From NCBI GenBank assembly GCA_021776195.1, contig JAJFGK010000013.1, forward strand, positions 1 through 11,173: a stretch of DNA of 11,173 nt, in the 5' to 3' direction. Below the pieces are notes generated by a model that worked only from the letters and a program-made list of their open reading frames with translations, ran no database searches and was not told the DNA's origin. Source of the stretch: Kiloniellaceae bacterium (GTDB lineage Bacteria > Pseudomonadota > Alphaproteobacteria > Kiloniellales > Kiloniellaceae). The position numbers and the translations under genes are program-made. Positions 1-4,437 of this stretch are shown here, piece by piece (positions within the stretch are counted from its first letter, which is position 1; every line of letters starts with the position of its first letter).

Positions 1-133
1 CCACCGGAGGCCGCGATCTTTTACCCGCTGGCTGCGTTCCGCGCTGCTTGTGGTGCGCAAGCACCACGGCGCACCACGCGCCTTGCCAGCGGGTAAAATC
101 TTCGCGGTCATATGGGTTCCTATTTACGCTCAT
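1..133 (-). CDS. Unrecognised small ORF, C-terminus cut by window edge
   Basis: An open frame starts at an ATG (133-131) and stays open to position 1, giving about 44 residues beginning MSVNRNPYDREDFTRWQGAW. A weak GGAG ribosome-binding site lies 10 nt upstream (144-147). The NPYD followed by an aromatic-rich R-W-x-x-A-W stretch loosely recalls the ribosome modulation factor/CrpP-like small proteins, but too little is present for a family call. A second, overlapping frame starts at ATG 111-109 with a better-placed AGGAA (117-121) and reads MTAKILPAGK; it is equally open to the edge. Either or neither may be real, because the long inverted repeat at 11-107 occupies almost all of the coding span. 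It is separated from the RNase gene by about 200 bases, so it need not be in the same operon. The family is unknown. Confidence 0.3.
   Translation of the reverse strand, partial: MSVNRNPYDREDFTRWQGAWCAVVLAHHKQRGTQPAGKRSRPPV
11..107. repeat. Long-armed inverted repeat with nested hairpin
   Basis: The left arm CCGCGA (11-16) plus TTTTACCCGCTGGC (19-32) is answered by GCCAGCGGGTAAAA (85-98) plus TCGCGG (102-107): a perfect 14-bp stem, a 2/3-nt internal loop and a further perfect 6-bp stem. Inside lies GTGGTGC (50-56), loop GCAA (57-60, a GNRA tetraloop), GCACCAC (61-67). A competing pairing, GTGGTGCGC (50-58) with GCGCACCAC (69-77), uses the same left strand. The size and nested layout resemble dispersed palindromic elements of bacterial chromosomes. 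No transposase is visible, and no T-run supports a plain terminator. That it is a dispersed repeat is inference. Confidence 0.75.
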
Positions 134-335
134 TGGTATTATTCTCCGCGAACCTTTACAGGATCGCCTCGTATTCCCTCAAGCGCCGGGCGCAGGCCAT
201 TGCCTGCCTGGTTGTCCTCGCTAACGCTGCGGTCGCGCTTGCCTCCTCGCGAGCAGATGGGCCGTTCCCTCACCCGTCGGACCCAGTCCCTATCCCAACT
301 TCGCGCATCGGGCCACCCGGGCAGAGACAGGTCGG
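134..335. other. Intergenic stretch downstream of RNase gene, no gene recognised
   Basis: This 200-base stretch follows the RNase stop codon in the direction of transcription. I see no recognisable protein, no tRNA and no zinc-finger YacG gene, which commonly follows this RNase in alphaproteobacteria. One compact perfect hairpin is present: GCAGGC (192-197), loop CATT, GCCTGC (202-207). It lacks a following T-run on the minus strand, so it is at best a weak or Rho-assisted terminator. Confidence 0.5.
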
Positions 336-1712
336 TCACACCGGCAGAATGGCGAATTGGCCTTGATCGGGCGCCGCCTCCGCCGCCTGGACCTCCAGCA
401 CCAACTTGAAGCCGAGACGGGCCTCGAGATCGGCCCGGGCGGCGCCGGCGGGGCCCTCCTGAAGGGCGGCGATCACCGCCGCCGGCGCGCGCAGCGCGAG
501 CGGCCGGCCGGGGTGGCCGCGGGCCGCGGCCGGGAGGGCGCGCAGGGCTTCGAAAGCCAGGGTCGCCGGGCGCTTGCGGCGGCCCGAGCCGTCCTCGCCC
601 GCCGGCTCGGTCAGTATCTCGTGCAGCGCCGGACGGGCCCGGCGGCGCTGGATCTCGACCAGGCCGCTGGCGCTCATGCCCAGCACCTGGACCGGCTGTG
701 GGTCGCGGTTGAAGAATCGCCGCAACGCGCCGACGAAGGCCTGGCGCGCGGCCCGGTCGCCGGCCTCCAGGAAATCCACGACGATCAGCCCGGAGAGCGC
801 CCGCAGGCGGACCTGGCGGACCAGGGCGGCGGCCGCCTCCTTGTTGACCTGCCGGGCCAGGCGGGCGGCCCCGCCCGATCCACCGCCCGGCCCCGAGGCG
901 CCCCCGCTGTCGACATCGACCGCCACCATCGAGCTCACCGGCTCGATCGTCAGGCCGCCGCCCGAGGGCAGCGCCACCCGGGGCAGCAGCAGGCTGTCGA
1001 TGGCCGCCTCCAGACCGGCGCGCTCGAAGAGGCTTTCGGGACCCTGGTAGAGGGTGACGGCCGGCGCCGCCTGGCCGCCCGCCGCCAGGGCCGGATCGCG
1101 GGCGATCGCCTGGTAGGCGGCCAGACCCTCGACCAGAATTTCCACCGGGCGGTCCTCGGGCCGCGCGCGCAGCAGGGTCGTCACCGCATCGGCCCCGCGG
1201 CTCAGCAGACCGGGCCCGCCGGACTCCGGTCCGGCCGGGCCGGCGGCGGATGGGTCGGCCAGGCGGGCCATGTCTGCCGGGCCCAGCTTGGCCGTCACCT
1301 TGGCCGCCTTGCCGCCGCCACCCGCGCGGGTCACCCGCACGGTCACGGCCTCGCCCTCGACCAACGGCCTCGCCGTCTTGTCCCCCGCCGTCTTGTCCCC
1401 CGCCATTTTGTCCCCCGCCATTTTGTCCAGGGGCAGGAAGCCGGCCGGCTGTCCGTCCCTGGGACCCAGCGCCAGGAAGGCGGCCTCCAGGCCGCGCTCG
1501 ACGCGGGTCACCCGGGCACGGTAGAGGTCGCCGGCCTGGGGCGGCGCGTCGGCCCGCTCGATGAAGAGATCGCGCAGGCTCGCGCCCAGATCCTTCTCCT
1601 CCATGATGTCTTCCAGACTGGCCCCAGTGCATTCGTCTCCCGCCACCAGGGCGACCCGCCGCTCGCCGGGCAGGGCCGAGACCAGCAGCCGCGCCTGCCC
1701 GCCGCCCGTCAC
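336..1712 (-). CDS. rng: Ribonuclease E/G family endoribonuclease, short form
   Basis: An RNase E/G-type endonuclease of 458 residues, expected to cut single-stranded, AU-rich RNA in the cytoplasm during rRNA maturation and mRNA decay. An S1-type RNA-binding region spans about 60-143 (GDLYRARVTRVERGLEAAF). The DNase-I-like catalytic region carries AVDVDSGG (D266) and LIVVDFLE (D313), matching the two metal-binding aspartates of E. coli RNase E (D303, D346), then a segment around 345-362 (SGLVEIQRRRARP) corresponding to the sensor after the active site. The Zn-link cysteine motif (CPxCxG) that normally follows is absent, and there is no long C-terminal scaffold, so this resembles the compact alphaproteobacterial paralogue rather than the degradosome RNase E. 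A five-residue tandem repeat (DKMAG/DKTAG) interrupts the S1 region at 96-115. The start is GTG, immediately after the maf TGA, with GGAG 7 nt upstream inside maf. The family is secure; rng versus another paralogue name is less so. Confidence 0.88.
   Translation of the reverse strand: MTGGGQARLLVSALPGERRVALVAGDECTGASLEDIMEEKDLGASLRDLFIERADAPPQAGDLYRARVTRVERGLEAAFLALGPRDGQPAGFLPLDKMAGDKMAGDKTAGDKTARPLVEGEAVTVRVTRAGGGGKAAKVTAKLGPADMARLADPSAAGPAGPESGGPGLLSRGADAVTTLLRARPEDRPVEILVEGLAAYQAIARDPALAAGGQAAPAVTLYQGPESLFERAGLEAAIDSLLLPRVALPSGGGLTIEPVSSMVAVDVDSGGASGPGGGSGGAARLARQVNKEAAAALVRQVRLRALSGLIVVDFLEAGDRAARQAFVGALRRFFNRDPQPVQVLGMSASGLVEIQRRRARPALHEILTEPAGEDGSGRRKRPATLAFEALRALPAAARGHPGRPLALRAPAAVIAALQEGPAGAARADLEARLGFKLVLEVQAAEAAPDQGQFAILPV
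1375..1434. repeat. In-frame 15-bp tandem repeat inside RNase E/G S1 region
   Basis: Four consecutive 15-bp units begin at 1375, 1390, 1405 and 1420. The first two are identical (GTCTTGTCCCCCGCC). The third differs at two positions (ATTTTG instead of GTCTTG). The fourth keeps ATTTTGTCC and then diverges. On the coding strand they give alternating DKMAG/DKTAG-like pentapeptides, so copy-number change would preserve the reading frame. The insertion falls in the S1 domain, probably in a surface loop. Confidence 0.9.
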
Positions 1713-2369
1713 TCAGGGGCTCCGCGGCGCGGGGCGGTGGAAGCCGAGGCCCTCGAGCAGCGTCAGGGTCTCGACCAGCGGCAGGCCGACGACGTTGGGA
1801 TAGGAGCCGTTCAGCCAGGGAACGAAGGCCGCGGCCAGACCCTGGATCGCATAGCCGCCGGCCTTGCCCTGCCACTCGCCGCTGGCGATGTAGTCGGCGA
1901 TCGCCCCCTCGCTCAGCCGCTTGAAGGCGACCCGGGTGGTGACCACCCGTTCGCCCGTGCGGCCGTCCGGCGCGGCGACGGCGACCGCGCCCAGCACCCG
2001 GTGGCGGCGGCCCGCGAGCAGCCCCAGGCAGCGCCGGGCCGTGGCCGCGTCCTCGGCCTTGGGCAGGATCCGCCGGCCCAGGGCGACCACCGTGTCGGCG
2101 GCCAGCAGGAAACAACCGGGGTGGGCCGGCCGGGCCGCGGCCAGTTTCGCCCGGGCCATGCGCCGGACGTAGTCCATCGGCAGTTCATCGCGGCGCGGCG
2201 TCTCGTCGATATCGGCCGGCGCCACGGCAGCGGGCTCGATCCCGACCTGGCGCAACAGATCCAGGCGGCGCGGCGAGGCCGAGGCCAGGACCAGGCGTCG
2301 GTCAGCTTCGCCCGCCGGACAGGAACCGGCCTGAGGCGCGCTGGGATCGGCTGTCGAGGGCGCGGCCAC
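1713..2369 (-). CDS. maf: Maf-family nucleoside triphosphate pyrophosphatase
   Basis: A house-cleaning nucleotide pyrophosphatase of 218 residues, hydrolysing non-canonical or excess NTPs to NMP and pyrophosphate in the cytoplasm. Family motifs appear in order: LASASPRR (28-35, substrate loop), LAADTVVALG (89-98, with the general-base/metal aspartate D92), GEWQGKAGGYAIQG (164-177) and NGSYPNVVGLPLVE (187-200). The GGYAIQG and GSYxxVVGLPL pattern fits the YhdE-like dTTP/UTP subgroup better than the m7GTP-specific YceF subgroup; this is inference from motif similarity. It starts at GTG (2369-2367), 18 nt after infA, with no convincing ribosome-binding site. About 24 residues precede the conserved core, longer than usual, but I see no internal ATG or GTG that would serve better. 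The TGA stop directly abuts the RNase GTG, so the two are probably co-translated. Confidence 0.93.
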   Translation of the reverse strand: MAAPSTADPSAPQAGSCPAGEADRRLVLASASPRRLDLLRQVGIEPAAVAPADIDETPRRDELPMDYVRRMARAKLAAARPAHPGCFLLAADTVVALGRRILPKAEDAATARRCLGLLAGRRHRVLGAVAVAAPDGRTGERVVTTRVAFKRLSEGAIADYIASGEWQGKAGGYAIQGLAAAFVPWLNGSYPNVVGLPLVETLTLLEGLGFHRPAPRSP

Positions 2370-2387
2370 GGCCGGTCGCCGACGGGG

Positions 2388-2606
2388 CTATTTGAAGCGG
2401 AAGGTGATGCGGCCCTTGCTCAGATCATAGGGCGTCATCTCGACGGTCACGCGATCGCCGGCCAGCACGCGGATGCGGTGCTTGCGCATTTTGCCGGCGG
2501 TATGAGCCAGCACCTCATGCTCGTTGTCGAGCTTCACGCGGAACATCGCGTTGGGCAGCAGTTCGGTCACCGTGCCCTGAAATTCAAGCAGATCTTCCTT
2601 TACCAT
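2388..2606 (-). CDS. infA: Translation initiation factor IF-1
   Basis: A 72-residue protein, the canonical bacterial IF-1 length. IF-1 is a single OB-fold that occupies the A site of the 30S subunit with IF-2 and IF-3 during initiation. Conserved stretches are visible along the whole length: [62 protein letters not shown] and the terminal TFRFK. It starts at ATG 2606-2604; AAGG lies only 1 nt upstream and GAGGG about 14 nt upstream, so the ribosome-binding site is unusual. It has its own promoter at 2736-2764 and leads maf and the RNase gene. In most alphaproteobacteria the preceding gene is the low-molecular-weight phosphatase; here the CotH/DUF4956/VTC module intervenes. Confidence 0.98.
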   Translation of the reverse strand: MVKEDLLEFQGTVTELLPNAMFRVKLDNEHEVLAHTAGKMRKHRIRVLAGDRVTVEMTPYDLSKGRITFRFK

Positions 2607-2701
2607 GCCTTCGGTCTCAAGCCCTCATTCGCCGGGGTGTCATGCGCCGCTTCGTGCTCCGCGCCCTTGTCCGGCATGCATCCCTTGTGTGTCAAACGCC
2701 C

Positions 2702-2723
2702 GGTCCCGGCGCTATCAGGGACC
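2702..2723 (-). promoter_or_regulatory. Hairpin in the infA leader
   Basis: GGTCCC (2702-2707) and GGGACC (2718-2723) form a perfect 6-bp stem with a 10-nt loop. In the direction of infA transcription it starts 13 nt after the -10 box, so it would form near the 5' end of a leader of about 120 nt. It may stabilise the transcript or act in regulation; the function is inference. Confidence 0.4.
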
Positions 2724-2735
2724 AGGCGCGCGCGG

Positions 2736-2764
2736 ACTATACAAGAAAGAAACTCGCCCGACAA
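2736..2764 (-). promoter_or_regulatory. Predicted sigma70-type promoter for infA
   Basis: On the minus strand, TTGTCG (2759-2764; 4/6 to TTGACA), a 17-bp spacer and TATAGT (2736-2741; 5/6 to TATAAT) form a well-spaced housekeeping promoter. Transcription would begin near 2728, leaving about 120 nt before the infA ATG. It is AT-richer than its surroundings. It would make infA-maf-RNase expression independent of the upstream module. Confidence 0.6.
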
Positions 2765-2836
2765 ACGATCTGGCGAGCAACGCTGCGGACCGCCGCAGGC
2801 GCCATACCCCGGAGCCGAAGGAGGTGCCTCCGGTTT

Positions 2837-2864
2837 GCCGTAGGGACCGCTGGATCACCTGCTT
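2837..2864 (+). other. Stretch resembling the 3' end of 16S rRNA
   Basis: On the plus strand GCCGTAGGG (2837-2845) is followed, 3 nt later, by GCTGGATCACCT (2849-2860) and then GCTT. The 3' terminus of 16S rRNA contains the same two blocks in the same order, GCCGTAGGG and GCTGGATCACCT, followed by CCTT. Relative to 16S there would be a deletion of about 7 nt between blocks and a C-to-G change in the anti-Shine-Dalgarno. No other part of 16S is present upstream. It lies between the VTC gene stop and the infA promoter, at one edge of the accessory module. It may be a degenerate rRNA fragment or coincidence. Confidence 0.35.
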
Positions 2865-2873
2865 GCGAGCCGA

Positions 2874-3593
2874 TCAATGATCCACGATCGCCCTGAGACC
2901 CGTTGCGTACTTGGAATGGCGGCAGGCCCGTAAAGGAATATCGTTCACCAGTGAGCGCACCCACCCGATCTCTTCCGGCGCAAACTTGAGCTCCAGCACC
3001 ACGTGAGGCATGTCGACCCCAGGCCGCCTGAACTCCGGCCCATTTCCGTAGCGCTGGTCCTGGTAACCGATATGACGATCAATGGTTGCCCGCAGGCGGC
3101 CATCGGGCGATTCGAAGTAGCTGCGGCGATAGCGAACGATCAAGATCGGAAGAGGGTACTGTTCCAGCCAGGCACGCGCGTCGGGCCCGGCCTGGTGACG
3201 GATCTCCGCAGTGATGTTGCGCCAGGTCCGGACCGCCTGGAGCGTCCCGCCCATGATCTTGGCGCGGTCTTTCCATCCCAAGCCGGTGCGTTTCGATTTG
3301 AGCTCCAGGCAACCGTCGGACAACGGCGCCGTCTCACCATACCAGCGATACCGCAGCTTGCGCCGCTGGCTGATGCCAGAAACGTTTTCCTCGTAGCAGC
3401 GATAGTCGTTGGTATCGAAATAGAGACTGTTGATCCATCGATCCGGATGATGGGGCACCAGGGGCGCGGCAAGCCTGGTGACGCAAAACCGTAAAGCATC
3501 CAGGTGTTGCGCCGCCGCAACGAACTTGATCTCGAAGCGCGCAGCTGCCGGGTCCGGGAACTTGGCATCGAGTGCCCGAGCTGGCCAAATCAT
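2874..3593 (-). CDS. VTC-domain polyphosphate polymerase
   Basis: A soluble 239-residue protein of the VTC domain family (triphosphate tunnel metalloenzyme fold), related to the catalytic domain of yeast Vtc4, which makes inorganic polyphosphate from ATP. The tunnel strands with their basic and acidic residues appear in order: RFEIKF (19-24), SLYFDT (56-61), KLRYRWYG (79-86), LELKSKR (96-102), VRYRRSYF (153-160), RATIDR (168-173), VVLELKF (198-204) and SKYATG (227-232). No SPX domain and no membrane segment is present, so membrane recruitment would need a partner, most simply the preceding DUF4956 protein. The ATG (3593-3591) overlaps the DUF4956 stop as ATGA, indicating translational coupling. 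Lower GC than the flanking housekeeping genes. Domain call firm; polymerase activity inferred from family and retained residues. Confidence 0.9.
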   Translation of the reverse strand: MIWPARALDAKFPDPAAARFEIKFVAAAQHLDALRFCVTRLAAPLVPHHPDRWINSLYFDTNDYRCYEENVSGISQRRKLRYRWYGETAPLSDGCLELKSKRTGLGWKDRAKIMGGTLQAVRTWRNITAEIRHQAGPDARAWLEQYPLPILIVRYRRSYFESPDGRLRATIDRHIGYQDQRYGNGPEFRRPGVDMPHVVLELKFAPEEIGWVRSLVNDIPLRACRHSKYATGLRAIVDH

Positions 3594-4276
3594 AGGTTAG
3601 GAATTCGCGACTGATCGAGGAAGGTCACATTGACCTGAGGAAAGGCCGCGCGCAGATCAGTACTCAGTTGTGACAGGGCCTGCGTGTCGGAAATATGAAG
3701 CATGTAGGTCGCCTCAAGCGATCTGCCCCTGATGTCGAAGCGCCGCAGATCGGCCTGCGCCGCGTGTTTGCCGATCAGATCGTTGATCTGTTGCAACAGG
3801 TTGTCGGCCTCGACGTTCTCCTCCATGACCGCTTCAATCGACAAGAACAGGTTTTTTGCCGAACTCGATTTTTGACTCAACTGTACCGCGGCGACAACTG
3901 CCAGGATCAAGGCGGTCGCCACGACGGTCGCCAGCGTCTGCCCTGCGCCCAACCCCAGTCCGACGGCGATCGCTGCAAAGAGGTATGCTAGTTCTTCCGG
4001 CTCTTTGATCGGCGTGCGAAAGCGGACAATCGACAGAGCGCCCACCAAGCCCAGGGACAGCGCGAGCGAAGACTTCACCACCGAGATGATCAGTACTGTG
4101 ATCATGCAGATAAATGGAAAGACCAAGGAAAAATCGCGCCGATTGGAAAGTGTAGAGCCGAACCGGATAAAATGCCATCGAAGCAACAATGAGATTACGC
4201 CGCCCACGGCCAAGTTCAACAAGAGTACCGATAGAGGAAGTGGCTCGAAACTTCCGAACTCCAGCTCTTGTAGCAA
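3590..4276 (-). CDS. DUF4956 multi-pass membrane protein
   Basis: A 228-residue integral membrane protein of uncharacterised family DUF4956. Hydrophobic stretches lie at about 14-33, 50-69, 71-84, 97-118 and 114-133, so four or five membrane passes, followed by a soluble C-terminal domain of about 90 residues with a ferredoxin-like alternating pattern. The family signature GLVGALSIVRFRTPIKEPEE (76-95) is intact, with arginines just after a helix. The start is TTG (4276-4274) with GGGAG 6 nt upstream; no in-frame ATG or GTG fits better, and the nearby ATG at 4281 is out of frame. The stop overlaps the VTC ATG. Recurring genomic pairing with VTC-domain proteins suggests it anchors or conducts polyphosphate, as the transmembrane part of the yeast VTC complex does; that role is inference. 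Confidence 0.88.
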   Translation of the reverse strand: MLQELEFGSFEPLPLSVLLLNLAVGGVISLLLRWHFIRFGSTLSNRRDFSLVFPFICMITVLIISVVKSSLALSLGLVGALSIVRFRTPIKEPEELAYLFAAIAVGLGLGAGQTLATVVATALILAVVAAVQLSQKSSSAKNLFLSIEAVMEENVEADNLLQQINDLIGKHAAQADLRRFDIRGRSLEATYMLHISDTQALSQLSTDLRAAFPQVNVTFLDQSRIPNL

Positions 4277-4407
4277 GGCATTCTCCCAGGAATGGATCGG
4301 ACCGCGATGGGGACGAAACTGTGGAGCAAGAAGACTCGCGTTGCAAATCTAGCCAAGGGAGAACTGCCACCGGATTTCACAGGCCGCTAAATGCACTATT
4401 GCCCGGC

Positions 4408-4437
4408 ATTATCGCCAAGCGGACACTTGCCCTTCAA
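4408..4437 (-). promoter_or_regulatory. Possible promoter for the DUF4956-VTC pair
   Basis: On the minus strand TTGAAG (4432-4437; 4/6), an 18-bp spacer and GATAAT (4408-4413; 5/6) could drive DUF4956 and VTC. The -35 box overlaps the stop codon of the CotH-like gene. Its placement in the 157-bp gap before the TTG start is sensible, but such matches arise by chance in lower-GC DNA. Confidence 0.3.

Noticed and set aside
241..335. Possible decayed yacG (RPICSRGGK and a CPGGP in two minus-strand frames)
   Set aside because: The cysteine spacing does not match the YacG zinc site, the pieces are in different frames, and no start or flanking family residues are present.
134..335. tRNA gene downstream of the RNase
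   Set aside because: I could not find a T-arm GTTCGAATC-like sequence or a matching acceptor stem.
139..2115. Minus-strand open frame of about 658 codons across maf and RNase
   Set aside because: Shifted frame of two recognised genes; the translation is Gly/Arg/Pro-rich without any domain.
2783..2836. Hairpins CTGCGG/CCGCAG (2783-2798) and CCGGAG/CTCCGG (2809-2833) as terminators of the VTC gene
   Set aside because: Stems are short and no T-run follows on the minus strand; short GC stems are common by chance here.
357..2843. Very long plus-strand open frame (about 828 codons)
   Set aside because: It is antisense to RNase E/G, maf and infA, all of which have clear family motifs. Its translation is Arg/Gly/Gln-rich low complexity, as expected from a shadow frame in high-GC DNA.
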